DNA of 64,000 nucleotides from Hyphomicrobiales bacterium. GTDB taxonomy: Bacteria > Pseudomonadota > Alphaproteobacteria > Rhizobiales > Rhizobiaceae. How positions within the stretch are numbered: the stretch's first letter is position 1; the number at the start of each line of letters is the position of its first letter. The notes below the pieces were generated by a model. It had not been told where the DNA came from. It saw nothing but the letters and a program-made list of their open reading frames with translations, and did not search any database. A program made the translations under genes and the position numbers. Of this stretch, positions 28,723 to 37,529 are shown piece after piece. The stretch lies in contig UCNE01000009.1 in the NCBI GenBank assembly GCA_900473685.1, forward strand, positions 124,001-188,000, read 5' to 3'.

Positions 28723-29448
28723 ATGACTCAGAACGTCTACGGCAATCCCGAATTCTTCGAGGGCTATAGCCAGCTTGGCCGGTCGATCGAGGGGCTGGAC
28801 GGGGCGGCGGAGTGGGCGTCGATCCGGGCGCTGCTGCCGGACCTGAAGGGCAAGCGGGTCGTCGATCTCGGTTGCGGTTTCGGCTGGTTTTGCCGGTTTG
28901 CACGGGACGAGGGTGCGGCAGGCGTGCTCGGCTTCGATGTATCGGAGAACATGCTGGCGCGCGCCAGAGCGACGTCCGATCCGGCCATTCGCTATGAGCA
29001 GGCGGACCTTGAAGTGCTGCCATTGCCCAAGGCGTCCTTTGACCTTGTCTACAGTTCGCTTGCGTTTCATTACCTCAAGGATCTTGATGGCCTCTTGGCG
29101 CGTGTCCATGCCGCACTGGTGACTGGCGGCCAGCTGGTATTTTCGATCGAGCATCCGATCTACATGGCGCCGGTTCATCCCGGCTGGTCGAAGGACGCCG
29201 ATGGACGCGCGACCTGGCCGGTCAACGGTTATCTCGATGAAGGTGCGCGCACGACGGACTGGTTGGCCAAGGGCGTCGTCAAGCAGCACCGGACGATAGG
29301 CACGCTCCTCAATATCCTGATCCGCCTCGGTTTTACGCTGCAGCATGTCGAGGAATGGGGACCGTCTCAGGAACAGGTTGCTGCGCATCCGGAATGGGCA
29401 GAAGAGCGCGAACGGCCGATGTTCCTGCTGGTGTCGGCGCGCAAATAG
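28723..29448 (+). CDS. class I SAM-dependent methyltransferase
   Basis: A 241-aa Rossmann-fold methyltransferase. Motif I is VVDLGCGFGWFCRFA (residues about 45-60), the acidic loop end is VLGFDVSENMLARAR, and the post-motif segment is FDLVYSSLAFHYL. This resembles UbiE/Methyltransf_11 proteins acting on small molecules. The acceptor cannot be told. It stands alone between a repeat and a convergent CDF transporter gene, so the context does not help. Confidence 0.87.
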   Translation: MTQNVYGNPEFFEGYSQLGRSIEGLDGAAEWASIRALLPDLKGKRVVDLGCGFGWFCRFARDEGAAGVLGFDVSENMLARARATSDPAIRYEQADLEVLPLPKASFDLVYSSLAFHYLKDLDGLLARVHAALVTGGQLVFSIEHPIYMAPVHPGWSKDADGRATWPVNGYLDEGARTTDWLAKGVVKQHRTIGTLLNILIRLGFTLQHVEEWGPSQEQVAAHPEWAEERERPMFLLVSARK

Positions 29449-29479
29449 CGGCTTCCAGTTCAGCGGCGGGAAGCAAGGA

Positions 29480-30406
29480 CTATTCCGCCCACTCCGTATC
29501 CGCCGTAAAGGCGATGGTCAGCCAGCGGTTGGGGCCTTCGCTGCCGATGCGGGCGCCGATGTCGTCGCGCAACTGGTCCCACTCCTCGATTGTCCGGGCG
29601 GGCATGCCGGCCGGGACGATGAAGTAGAGCTCCACCTGCATCAGGCGGCCGATCCGGGCCACATAGGCGCGGTGCGAGAGGAACGCCTGTTCCTGGACAA
29701 CCTCCTCGGCCACCTCATCGATCCTTGCCCGCAACGGCGCCGGTGTCATCAGCAGGATATCCGACAGCGCCTGGCGCACGGTGCCGATCGGCATCGGGAT
29801 GATGACGATGGACACGAGCGCCAGAACGGCCGGGTCAATATAGGGCGCGATCCAGGCGAGCGATGTGCCTTCAACGAAAAAACCACCGATGAAGGCGACG
29901 AGCAGGGCTGCCGTAATGCCGGCCGACATCATCCATGCGGTGGCATCAAGGGTGAGAAACTCGGAGCGGATGGCAGCATTTTTCTTCCGCACGATGGTTG
30001 CCATCATCAGACACGCGGCCAGCGTGATGGCCGCGTAGAGAATGGCGTAATCGAATTCGAGCGCATGGCCGCCGGACAAGATGCTGATGATCGCATTGAC
30101 CAGCGCGTAGACGGCGACACTCATCAACAGGATACCGTTCAACCCCAGCACGATCGGCTCGAGATGCCAGAAACCGAGGGAAAACCGTGCCCGAAGTTTG
30201 CCCTTGCCGCGGCTCGGGTCCGCATCGATGGCAATCAGCCGCGCGACCACCAGCGCCAGCGTGCTCATGCTGGCATCGGCGAGCGAATAGACGCCGTCGA
30301 AGGCGATCGAGAAGGAACCGGTGACAATGCCGAAGAGGATACCGGAACAGGCAATCAGGATGGTCATCCCGATGGAGATTTTCAGGACAGTTTGTTCGGC
30401 TTGCAT
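29480..30406 (-). CDS. cation diffusion facilitator (CDF) family transporter
   Basis: A 308-aa inner-membrane protein with six predicted helices, starting LKISIGMTILIACSGILFGIV. The CDF metal-site region in helix 2 (SIAFDGVYSLADASMS) has two Asp residues, and helix 5 contains TLDATAWMMSAG. Family members exchange divalent metals (Zn, Fe, Mn, Co) for protons; the site has D-D with no His in helix 2, which more often fits Mn/Fe-type than Zn-type exporters, but this is only a hint. The C-terminal cytoplasmic domain (about 210-300) is present. It is convergent with the methyltransferase gene. Confidence 0.87.
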   Translation of the reverse strand: MQAEQTVLKISIGMTILIACSGILFGIVTGSFSIAFDGVYSLADASMSTLALVVARLIAIDADPSRGKGKLRARFSLGFWHLEPIVLGLNGILLMSVAVYALVNAIISILSGGHALEFDYAILYAAITLAACLMMATIVRKKNAAIRSEFLTLDATAWMMSAGITAALLVAFIGGFFVEGTSLAWIAPYIDPAVLALVSIVIIPMPIGTVRQALSDILLMTPAPLRARIDEVAEEVVQEQAFLSHRAYVARIGRLMQVELYFIVPAGMPARTIEEWDQLRDDIGARIGSEGPNRWLTIAFTADTEWAE

Positions 30407-30548
30407 GATTTGCTCTGAGTGACGGGCTTTGGGCTGGCTTGATGCGGGAGTGTGGGCGCGTTTTGCGCATTTGCCTATATGGGAATGACGGCCGAATAGC
30501 GGCTCGAACGAAATGCACCTGCGGCCGATCGCGTGCCTGTAAACAGAA

Positions 30549-30579
30549 ACACCCCCGAATCCACCGGATTCGAGGGTGT
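30549..30579 (-). terminator. rho-independent terminator of ilvD
   Basis: On the minus strand, ACACCCTCGAATCC pairs with GGATTCGGGGGTGT around a GGT loop (one G.T wobble). A T-rich tail (TTCTGTTT) follows. It lies 27 bases beyond the ilvD stop. Confidence 0.75.
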
Positions 30580-30606
30580 CAGTAGTGATCAGGTCAGACG
30601 GCTTAA

Positions 30607-32451
30607 TTAGCCGAGGTCGCCCAGATCGCGCACGGCGCCGCGGTCGGCGGAGGTCGCGAAGGCGGCGTATGCCTTCAGCGCCGTCGTCACCTTGCGCTTA
30701 CGCACTTCAACCGGCTTCCAGCCCTTGGCGTCCTGTTCGGCGCGGCGGGTGGCGATTTCGGCTTCATCGACGCGCAGCGAGATCGTCCGGTTGGGGATGT
30801 CGATATCGATCATGTCGCCTTCGCGCACGATGCCGATCAGGCCGCCATTCGCCGCTTCCGGGGAGACGTGGCCGATCGAGAGGCCGGACGTGCCGCCGGA
30901 AAACCGGCCGTCGGTGATCAGCGCGCAGGCTTTGCCGAGACCCTTCGATTTCAGGTAGCTGGTCGGATAGAGCATTTCCTGCATGCCTGGGCCGCCCTTG
31001 GGGCCTTCATAGCGGATGACGACGACGTCGCCGGCCTTGACCTCGTTGGCAAGGATCGCCTTGACCGAGGAGTCCTGGCTTTCGAAGACGCGGGCGGGGC
31101 CGGAGAATTTCAGGATCGATTCGTCTACGCCGGCCGTCTTCACGATGCAGCCGTTGATGGCGATATTGCCCTTGAGCACGGCAAGGCCGCCATCCTTGGA
31201 GAACGGATGCTGGGCATCGCGGATAACACCCTTTTCACGGTCGAGATCGAGTTCCTTCCAGCGGGCGCTCTGGCTGAAGGCAACCTGTGTCGGCACGCCG
31301 CCGGGGGCTGCGCTGAACAGTTCGAGCGCGGCGGGATTGTCGGTGACGGCAATGTCCCACTTGGACAGCGCGTCGCCCAGCGTCTTTTCATGCACGGTCG
31401 GCAGATCGGCATTGAGAAGGCCAGCGCGGTTGAGTTCGCCAAGGATCGCCATGATGCCGCCAGCACGGTGCACGTCTTCCATATGCACGTCGGCCTTGGC
31501 AGGGGCGACCTTCGACAGGCACGGAACTTTGCGCGACAGGCGGTCGATGTCGTCCATGGTGAAGTCGATTTCGCCTTCATGCGCGGCGGCGAGGATGTGC
31601 AGGACGGTGTTGGTCGAGCCGCCCATGGCGATATCGAGCGCCATGGCGTTTTCGAACGCGCCCTTCGAAGCGATGGTGCGCGGCAGGGCGGTGACGTCCT
31701 CGGCCTCGTAATAACGCTTGGCGAGGCCGACGATGCGGCGGCCGGCTTCGAGGAACAGCTTTTCGCGGTCCGAATGGGTTGCGAGCGTCGAACCGTTGCC
31801 GGGCAGGGACAGGCCGAGCGCTTCCGTCAGACAGTTCATCGAGTTGGCGGTAAACATGCCCGAGCAGGAGCCGCAGGTCGGGCAGGCGGAGCGCTCGATG
31901 ACCTTGACGTCCTCATCGCTGATCTTGTCGTCGGCGGCTGCGACCATCGCGTCGACCAGGTCGAGTGCGTGGATCTTGCCGTCGGAAAGCACGACCTTGC
32001 CGGCTTCCATCGGTCCGCCGGAGACGAAGATCGTCGGGATGTTGAGGCGCAGAGAGGCCATCAGCATGCCGGGGGTGATCTTGTCGCAGTTGGAAATGCA
32101 GACCATCGCGTCGGCGCAGTGGGCGTTGACCATGTATTCGACCGAGTCGGCAATGATTTCGCGTGATGGCAGCGAATAGAGCATGCCATCATGGCCCATG
32201 GCGATGCCGTCATCGACGGCGATCGTGTTGAATTCCTTGGCGACGCCGCCATTGGCTTCGATCTCGCGGGCAACCAGCTGGCCAAGGTCCTTGAGGTGCA
32301 CGTGGCCGGGCACGAACTGGGTGAACGAGTTGACCACCGCAATAATTGGCTTGCCGAAGTCGCTGTCCTTCATGCCCGTCGCGCGCCAGAGGCCGCGAGC
32401 GCCGGCCATGTTGCGGCCGTGGGTGGTGGTGCGGGAGCGATAGGCAGGCAT
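30607..32451 (-). CDS. ilvD: dihydroxy-acid dehydratase
   Basis: IlvD dehydrates 2,3-dihydroxy acids to 2-oxo acids in valine, isoleucine and leucine synthesis. The 612-aa protein aligns from its first residues ([19 protein letters not shown]) with E. coli IlvD; the upstream ATG at 32487 is therefore rejected. Iron-sulfur cysteines are visible in [11 protein letters not shown] and [11 protein letters not shown], and the active-site region in [20 protein letters not shown] sequence ([12 protein letters not shown]). It appears monocistronic with its own terminator. A CTATAT -10 box lies at 32488-32493. Confidence 0.97.
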   Translation of the reverse strand: MPAYRSRTTTHGRNMAGARGLWRATGMKDSDFGKPIIAVVNSFTQFVPGHVHLKDLGQLVAREIEANGGVAKEFNTIAVDDGIAMGHDGMLYSLPSREIIADSVEYMVNAHCADAMVCISNCDKITPGMLMASLRLNIPTIFVSGGPMEAGKVVLSDGKIHALDLVDAMVAAADDKISDEDVKVIERSACPTCGSCSGMFTANSMNCLTEALGLSLPGNGSTLATHSDREKLFLEAGRRIVGLAKRYYEAEDVTALPRTIASKGAFENAMALDIAMGGSTNTVLHILAAAHEGEIDFTMDDIDRLSRKVPCLSKVAPAKADVHMEDVHRAGGIMAILGELNRAGLLNADLPTVHEKTLGDALSKWDIAVTDNPAALELFSAAPGGVPTQVAFSQSARWKELDLDREKGVIRDAQHPFSKDGGLAVLKGNIAINGCIVKTAGVDESILKFSGPARVFESQDSSVKAILANEVKAGDVVVIRYEGPKGGPGMQEMLYPTSYLKSKGLGKACALITDGRFSGGTSGLSIGHVSPEAANGGLIGIVREGDMIDIDIPNRTISLRVDEAEIATRRAEQDAKGWKPVEVRKRKVTTALKAYAAFATSADRGAVRDLGDLG

Positions 32452-32877
32452 GGACGTCTTCCTTGAGCTTGTCTGGGTGAACGGCAAATATAGGGTTCAG
32501 GGACCGCAATTGCAGCGGTTCCTAGCGCAAAACTGCGCCCCCGTCACGAATTTCGTAACAATATTTCGTGTTTTTTGGAGTGCTATAATAGCACAGGCGT
32601 CTGTGCGGCGCACGCCTGGATGGATTGCCTTGGCTCGGCATAGCTCAAAATTGTGCGTTTGGCCGAACTGGCCGCATTCGCGAGGTCCGCGGCCGAGTTT
32701 TTCGTTCAACTGATTGATTTCGAAGAATAACGGCGCTCGCCTACCTTGTTTGGGGGATGCGTTGTGCGGCGTTTCAATCTTTATTGCGGCGGCTGGACAC
32801 TTTGCAACCCAGCAATTTCAGCACGTAAACCATTGTACCAATCTCCTCTCCGGCAACGGGGAGGGGATTTTTGGGCT
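32452..32877. other. 426-base gene-free region upstream of ilvD
   Basis: It holds the ilvD promoter side (CTATAT on the minus strand at 32488-32493, about 37 bases before the ATG), a small stem GCGCAGTTTTGCGC, CACGAA/TTCGTG flanking 32552-32565 and followed by six T (32572-32577), a perfect palindrome GTGCTAT-A-ATAGCAC (32581-32595) that contains TATAAT, and a C/G-rich hairpin ending in ATTTTT (32844-32872). There is no convincing protein gene. A short plus-strand RNA between the TATAAT and the last hairpin is possible. Confidence 0.45.
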
Positions 32878-33066
32878 CTATACCAGAGGGCTTTTGCGCC
32901 CGGCGAGATGATCCCTATTCAGTGTCTCCATAATGTCTTTGGCGTCGTCGCGGTCAAGGCCGGTCAGATCGCGGCCGTCGGAGGCGGCCGGCACGCGCGT
33001 GATCACATCGATGACAGTCCAGGCGCCATTCTTTTCCTGGCGGAGTTCATAACGCGGTTCGTTCAC
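32878..33066 (-). CDS. small hypothetical protein, 62 aa
   Basis: The credible part of this frame starts at a GTG (33066), giving VNEPRYELRQEKNGAWTVIDV ... RDDAKDIMETLNRDHL. The upstream extension to 33192 runs toward the tRNA and has atypical composition. The protein has a two-stranded beta start (YELRQEKNGAWTVID) and a C-terminal helix (RDDAKDIMETLNRD). I believe such short proteins are conserved in rhizobia but do not know a function. AAGGA occurs 11 bases before the GTG, a weak ribosome site. It lies 171 bases downstream of tRNA-Val on the same strand. Confidence 0.6.
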   Translation of the reverse strand: MNEPRYELRQEKNGAWTVIDVITRVPAASDGRDLTGLDRDDAKDIMETLNRDHLAGRKSPLV

Positions 33067-33195
33067 GGGTGAAAATCGTCCTTGTTCGTGGCGTGTCTTG
33101 GCGGGCGCTCCTGCGCCGGGGCATGATCGGGGCGGTCGCTGCAAAGACAGCCTGCCTGCTGACAAGATAGGAGCGGGGCGGTCGAGCGCCAAACG

Positions 33196-33227
33196 AAAAA
33201 GGCCTTCCGGTTTCCCGAAAGGCCTTT
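33196..33227 (-). terminator. terminator of tRNA-Val
   Basis: AAAGGCCTT and AAGGCCTTT pair around TCGGGAAACCGG (which can itself pair), followed by a T-run on the minus strand. It lies 11 bases past the CCA end of the tRNA. Confidence 0.8.
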
Positions 33228-33237
33228 AGAAACTGGA

Positions 33238-33312
<75 letters not shown>

Positions 33313-33407
33313 ATCCGATGTCGGCGCATAGACCATAAACCTCCTGGGGCGTCAATAGGCTTTTTTCGGCTTTTTGACAGGAAGTTTTGCGGCCCTTGCG
33401 GCGCAGG

Positions 33408-33770
33408 CTATGCAGCCAGCATCTTGTTCACTTCGTCCACAAGATCACGCAGATGGAAGGGCTTGGACAGGACCTTTGCGTCCTTCGGAGCCTTCGAATC
33501 AGGGTTGAGCGCCACTGCGGCAAAGCCGGTGATGAACATGACCTTGAGGTCCGGGTCGAGTTCGGTCGCCCGGCGGGCGAGCTCGATGCCGTCCATTTCG
33601 GGCATGACGATGTCGGTCAGAAGAAGCGAAAACGGCTCTTCGCGCAGCCGGTCATAGGCGCTGGCGCCATTGTCGAACGACAATACCTTGTAGCCGGCCT
33701 TTTCCAGGGCTTTCACCAGGAAGCGGCGCATGTCGTTATCGTCTTCGGCGAGGAGAATTTTTGGACTCAT
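33408..33770 (-). CDS. cpdR: single-domain response regulator CpdR
   Basis: A 120-aa receiver domain with no output domain. Phospho-acceptor Asp53 is in LLLTDIVMPEMDG, the acidic pocket is in AEDDNDMRRF, and the conserved Lys in VLSKPFHLRDLV. The sequence closely follows alphaproteobacterial CpdR, which in its unphosphorylated state directs ClpXP to degrade cell-cycle proteins and, in Sinorhizobium, affects division and symbiosis. It is phosphorylated by the CckA-ChpT relay in those species. It sits divergent from the N-formylglutamate amidohydrolase gene, the usual rhizobial neighbour. Confidence 0.92.
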   Translation of the reverse strand: MSPKILLAEDDNDMRRFLVKALEKAGYKVLSFDNGASAYDRLREEPFSLLLTDIVMPEMDGIELARRATELDPDLKVMFITGFAAVALNPDSKAPKDAKVLSKPFHLRDLVDEVNKMLAA

Positions 33771-33965
33771 GGATTAAAGCCGTTGCACCTTACGTGTCGA
33801 TGTCGGGAATTGCGGTGACATCATGAAACCGCAGTTGAGTAAATATCCGGTGAAGACATGAGGTCAAGCCCCGTTCACCGGCAGGAAACGACTATGGACA
33901 TGATTGCCGCTGACTGGCAACATACACCAAGCATCAAGATTGTGACATGGTAAAAAAGGGCTGCG

Positions 33966-34850
33966 ATGACGCAGAACGTCAGCGAAACCGAACAGTTCGA
34001 AGTTCGCGAGCCGGAAATGCAGCGCATTCCCTTTGTCTTCAATTCCCCCCACAGCGGCAGGGTCTACAGCCGTTCCTTTCTGGAAAAATCCCGTCTGGAC
34101 GAATTGTCGATCCGCCGTTCGGAAGATCATTTCGTCGACGAACTGTTCCATTCCGTAACAGATCTGGGCGCGCCATTGTTAATGGCGCATTTCCCGCGCG
34201 CTTTTCTCGACGTCAACCGGGAGCCCTACGAACTCGACCCGAAGATGTTTGACGGGCCATTGCCGCCTTTTGCCAATATCAGCTCGATGCGGGTGGCGGG
34301 CGGTCTCGGCACGGTGCCGCGGCTGGTGGCGGAAAACATGGAAATCTACCGCAGCCGCTTTCCGGTTGCCGAGGCGATCGAGCGGATCGAAACGATCTAC
34401 AAGCCCTATCACGCCTGCCTGCGGCGGCTGATCGCCCGCACTCATGTGCAGTTCGGGCTGGCGGTGCTGATCGACTGCCATTCGATGCCGGGCAATATCC
34501 GGCTGGCCGGAACGGGCCAGCGGCCGGATTTCATCATCGGCGACCGCTACGGCACCAGCGCCTCGGCCGACCTTTCGCGTGCGGCGGTGTCGCTGCTGGA
34601 GGATCTCGGGTTTTCCGTCGCCCGCAACAAGCCCTATGCTGGCGGGTTCATCACCGAGCATTACGGCCGGCCGGCGCGCGGGCTGCATGCGCTGCAGATT
34701 GAGATCAATCGCGGTCTCTATGTCGATGAGGCGACGCTGCAGAAGAAGAGGGATTTCCCGATGCTGGCGCAGGCGATCGGCATGTTCCTCGGCGGGCTTG
34801 CGGCGCATGTGCAGGCGGACACGCCAAGCTCTTCGCTCGCTGCCGAGTAA
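33966..34850 (+). CDS. N-formylglutamate amidohydrolase family protein
   Basis: A 294-aa zinc-dependent amidohydrolase of the FGase/HutG family. Visible family marks are FVFNSPHSGRVYS near the start, ADDH-like region SEDHFVDELF, and VLIDCHSMPG with likely metal/catalytic His, then RPDFIIGDRYGTSA and LQIEINRGLYVDE. In histidine breakdown the enzyme releases formate and glutamate from N-formylglutamate, but no hut genes are nearby, so the physiological substrate is uncertain. AAAAAGGG lies close before the ATG. MmgR RNA is encoded on the opposite strand just downstream. Confidence 0.9.
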   Translation: MTQNVSETEQFEVREPEMQRIPFVFNSPHSGRVYSRSFLEKSRLDELSIRRSEDHFVDELFHSVTDLGAPLLMAHFPRAFLDVNREPYELDPKMFDGPLPPFANISSMRVAGGLGTVPRLVAENMEIYRSRFPVAEAIERIETIYKPYHACLRRLIARTHVQFGLAVLIDCHSMPGNIRLAGTGQRPDFIIGDRYGTSASADLSRAAVSLLEDLGFSVARNKPYAGGFITEHYGRPARGLHALQIEINRGLYVDEATLQKKRDFPMLAQAIGMFLGGLAAHVQADTPSSSLAAE

Positions 34851-34878
34851 GCGGCGACGCCAGACCCTGACATAAGGC

Positions 34879-34957
34879 AAAAAAAACCGCGCTTGTGGCG
34901 CGGCTAAGTCTAGGGAGGAAACACCCAAGGAGGGTATTTACAGTCACAAGTGACTGT
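34879..34957 (-). ncRNA. mmgR: trans-acting sRNA MmgR (alpha-r8 / Rfam suhB family)
   Basis: About 79 nt on the minus strand. The predicted RNA starts with a stem ACAGTCAC/GTGACTGT, continues through ACCCTCCTTGGGTG, carries the family's 10-mer TTTCCTCCCT (34912-34921, read on the minus strand), and ends with the hairpin CCGCGC/GCGCGG plus eight T (34879-34903). Size, the CU-rich anti-Shine-Dalgarno 10-mer, the terminator and the place upstream of a suhB-like gene all match the family. In Sinorhizobium meliloti MmgR restrains accumulation of polyhydroxybutyrate granules and is linked to nitrogen status. Targets in this organism are not known. Confidence 0.82.
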
Positions 34958-34963
34958 AGGAAA

Positions 34964-34992
34964 AAGCTAATATTGCACTGCACAATTGTCAA
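34964..34992 (-). promoter_or_regulatory. candidate mmgR promoter
   Basis: TTGACA (34987-34992, minus strand; CTTGAC with the preceding base) is followed after 17 bases by TAGCTT (34964-34969). The -35 is excellent and the -10 weak, which fits a promoter that may need an activator. The predicted start, about 34957, gives a 79-nt RNA. Confidence 0.5.
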
Positions 34993-35234
34993 GCGTGATT
35001 TGGCCACAATTGGTGCGCTGCGCCAAAAACAAGAACGCCGAACGGCCACGAAATGCCCGGCTTTGCCGTGTTTTGTGATTTTTGAGGCACGTTCTTCGAG
35101 AATTCAGGGCAGAACGGCTTTCGGATCTGGCGATCCACGCGATTTTCCCTGATTTTTTCGCCAAAGACTTCTTTTTCAAAAAAATGTGCCGTAAGCACAA
35201 TCAGCCTTCCTTTTCCCGATTTTCGTGAGGTTTC

Positions 35235-36008
35235 ATGCTGCCGGACCGTGAGTTTTTCGATCGCCTTGCCGATGCTGCCAAGGCGCAGACCCTGCCGCGT
35301 TTCCGCACCGGCATCAGTGTTGCCAACAAGGAAGCTGCCGGTTTCGACCCGGTGACCGAGGGTGACCGCGCTGCCGAGACGGCAATCCGGGCGCTGATCG
35401 AGGCGCATTTCCCCGAACATGGCATTCTCGGCGAAGAGTTCGGCAATGTCGGGCTCGACCGCGATTATGTCTGGGTGATCGATCCGATCGACGGAACCCG
35501 CGCCTTTATCTCAGGCCTGCCGGTCTGGGGCACGCTGATCGGCCTCTATCACAAGGGCGAGGCGGTGATGGGGCTGATGGACCAGCCGTTTACCGGCGAG
35601 CGCTATTTCGCCGACGGCAAGAATACCCATTATCGTGGACCGGGCGAAGACAAGGTGGTCTCGACACGGCCGTGCGCTGATCTTTCCCAGGCGATCCTGT
35701 TCACCACCTCGCCGCATCTCTACACCGGCGATATCAAGACCCGCTTCGAGGCGGTGCAGAGCAAGGTGCAGCTCGCCCGCTACGGCTGCGACTGCTACGC
35801 CTTCGCGCTGCTTGCGGCCGGTCATATCGATCTCGTCATCGAATGCGGTCTGAAGCCCTATGATGTCGGCGGCATCATTCCGCTGATCGAGCAGGCGGGT
35901 GGCATCATTACCGACTGGAATGGCGGTCCGGCGGAAATGGGCGGCGAAGTCATCGCAGCCGGCAGCGCCGAAATCCACGCGCAGGCTCTGGCCATCCTGA
36001 AGGGATGA
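35235..36008 (+). CDS. hisN: inositol-monophosphatase family phosphatase (HisN/SuhB-like)
   Basis: A 257-aa magnesium-dependent phosphatase. Metal-binding motifs are all present: GILGEEFG (Glu), WVIDPIDGTRAF (two Asp) and KPYDVGGIIPLIEQAGG (Asp). The sequence fits the rhizobial subgroup annotated as histidinol-phosphatase HisN, which replaces HisB in histidine synthesis; inositol-1-phosphatase activity is the alternative, since the families overlap. The ATG has GTGAGG about six bases upstream. It is located next to the MmgR sRNA, the association that gave the Rfam suhB family its name. Confidence 0.85.
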   Translation: MLPDREFFDRLADAAKAQTLPRFRTGISVANKEAAGFDPVTEGDRAAETAIRALIEAHFPEHGILGEEFGNVGLDRDYVWVIDPIDGTRAFISGLPVWGTLIGLYHKGEAVMGLMDQPFTGERYFADGKNTHYRGPGEDKVVSTRPCADLSQAILFTTSPHLYTGDIKTRFEAVQSKVQLARYGCDCYAFALLAAGHIDLVIECGLKPYDVGGIIPLIEQAGGIITDWNGGPAEMGGEVIAAGSAEIHAQALAILKG

Positions 36009-36016
36009 CTGCCGAA

Positions 36017-36994
36017 TTAGGCTGACAGGTCCTCGCTGTCGGCCAGGGCCGTCTCCGCCGTGCTGCCGGGAATGAAGGCCTCGATGGCGGCAATCGCCTG
36101 GGCGCGATAATGGTCGGCTTCGTGCAGAAGCTCATGGCGGGCGCCGTCGATCGGAATCATGTGCCCGGCGCGAAAATTGCGGGCGAGGGTTTCCACGGCC
36201 AGGTGCGGCACCAGCCTGTCCTGCGTCGGGGCGAGCACGATGGTCGGCACCCGGATCTGCGTCAGGTGTTCGCGGGCTGAAACGCGTTTGATCGCCTTGA
36301 AGGTCTCATGCAGCCAGCGGGCGGTCGGCGGACCTAGCGCCAGCTCGGGATGGGCGTCCGTCAATGCCTTGTTGCGGGCAAAGCGCCTGGCGTCCGACGT
36401 CAGCAGGTTCTGCGAGAATGGTAGCGAACCCCTGTCGCGCAAGAGTGGCAGAAAGCCGAGGCCGCATATGCTGAAAGTGGCGGCAAGGAAACTGATCATG
36501 CCATGGCCAACCTTCTGGCCGCCAAGCGCCATGAAAGGAGCGGCGATCGCTAGCCGGTCGATGCGGCTGGCAAGCATCGGCGCCTGCGACAGGGCCACCA
36601 GCGCACCCATCGAATGGGCCAGCATGAAGAAGGGCAGCCGCGTATCGGGCAGCACGATCTTCTCGAGGAACGTGCTGAGATCGCTCTCGTAATCGGAAAA
36701 GCGGCGGACATGGCCGCGGCGCGGGTTTTTCAACAGCCGTTCGGAACCGGCCTGGCCGCGCCAGTCGAAGGTTGCCACCCATAGGCCGCGCGCCGTCAGC
36801 TCGCCGATGGTCTCGGCATATTTCTCGATCGATTCATTGCGGCCCTGCAACAGCACGACGGTGCCCTTGGCAACGGGTGTATCCGACTTGAAAATCGCAT
36901 AGCGGATCTTCCGGTTACCCACGCCCTCGAAAAATCCCACGGTATGATTGCCGGGGATCGGATTGTCCGGGGTGGAGTAAAGGGTAGGCGTCAT
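36017..36994 (-). CDS. alpha/beta hydrolase, lysophospholipase/monoglyceride lipase-like
   Basis: 325 aa from MTPTLYSTPDNPIPGNH; longer starts (37150) add unrelated sequence. It is a PldB/YqiA-type serine hydrolase: oxyanion region VVLLQGRNESIEKYAE, nucleophile elbow MLAHSMGAL (Ser), acid in VLAPTQDRLVPH (Asp), and base in PIDGARHELLHEAD (His). The NESIEKYAETI stretch is typical of PldB-type lysophospholipases. No signal peptide is seen, so it is cytoplasmic or membrane-associated. It is convergent with hisN, 8 bases between stops. Confidence 0.87.
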   Translation of the reverse strand: MTPTLYSTPDNPIPGNHTVGFFEGVGNRKIRYAIFKSDTPVAKGTVVLLQGRNESIEKYAETIGELTARGLWVATFDWRGQAGSERLLKNPRRGHVRRFSDYESDLSTFLEKIVLPDTRLPFFMLAHSMGALVALSQAPMLASRIDRLAIAAPFMALGGQKVGHGMISFLAATFSICGLGFLPLLRDRGSLPFSQNLLTSDARRFARNKALTDAHPELALGPPTARWLHETFKAIKRVSAREHLTQIRVPTIVLAPTQDRLVPHLAVETLARNFRAGHMIPIDGARHELLHEADHYRAQAIAAIEAFIPGSTAETALADSEDLSA

Positions 36995-37396
36995 GGGCAG
37001 GTCCGTGTCCGGCGGGTTTTGCGGATGCGATAGCGGCACAGGATGCGCCAGCAATGCACCGGATTTGCGATGGCCCATCCTTGATCGATAGCGATTAAGG
37101 AAGGGTGCAGGCCAGAAAGCAGAGATACGGCAGAGGATTTGTTCCGTCAAAGAAAAGGACGGGAAAAGGGCCGGAAACGGTGGGGGACGATATACCGTTC
37201 CCGGCCAGAGACAGTCGATCGGTTGAGGACAGGCAGCATGTGGGAGAAGGGACGTTCACCGCCGCTGCCAGCCTCGTCTTCCGATATTGTGGTTTTACCG
37301 CCCTCAAGCTGAACGGTTCCGGAACCGGCCGTTCATCCTGCGTTTATCGGCGGACCGCGCTTTTCAGGCGCTGTTTTCCGCTTGTGTCGTAGGGGG
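36995..37396. other. gene-free region between hydrolase and heat-shock promoter
   Basis: About 400 bases without a credible gene; the open frames have unusual composition and no family similarity that I recognise. It should include the promoter of the minus-strand hydrolase gene. No strong palindromes or consensus boxes stand out. Confidence 0.45.
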
Positions 37397-37425
37397 CTTG
37401 AAGGCTGCAAAAACAATTCCCATCT
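37397..37425 (+). promoter_or_regulatory. sigma-32 (RpoH) heat-shock promoter
   Basis: CTTGAAG (37397-37403), a 14-base spacer, and TCCCATCT (37418-37425) match the RpoH consensus CTTGAAA-N11-15-CCCCATNT at most positions. It lies about 105 bases before the hsp20 ATG and predicts a start near 37432. Confidence 0.72.
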
Positions 37426-37431
37426 CCTTCT

Positions 37432-37529
37432 CACGGGCGCCGAAGACGGGCTCGTTCACCGGTTCCGCCATCGCCGCATACGGGATGACGGAGCCAAGAT
37501 CGCACACCAGTTGCTCACAAGAGGACACC
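37432..37529 (+). promoter_or_regulatory. ROSE-like RNA thermometer in the hsp20 5' UTR
   Basis: The roughly 98-nt leader contains a hairpin GGTTCCG/CGGAGCC (37461-37495), then TTGCTC (37511-37516) facing AGAGGA (37520-37525), the Shine-Dalgarno, four bases before the ATG. A U(U/C)GCU sequence pairing imperfectly with the Shine-Dalgarno is the hallmark of ROSE elements, which open on heating and are common before rhizobial and agrobacterial small heat-shock genes. The overall fold is my hand pairing. Confidence 0.65.

Larger units (their letters stand above)
34851..35234. other. 384-base intergenic region holding the MmgR sRNA
   Basis: The left part contains the minus-strand sRNA (34879-34957) and its promoter up to about 34992. 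The right part (35000-35234) is AT-richer and would contain the promoter of the following phosphatase gene. There is no protein gene. Confidence 0.7.

Noticed and set aside
37095..37307. 70-codon open frame in the gap before hsp20
   Set aside because: Atypical composition, no ribosome site, no family; probably chance.
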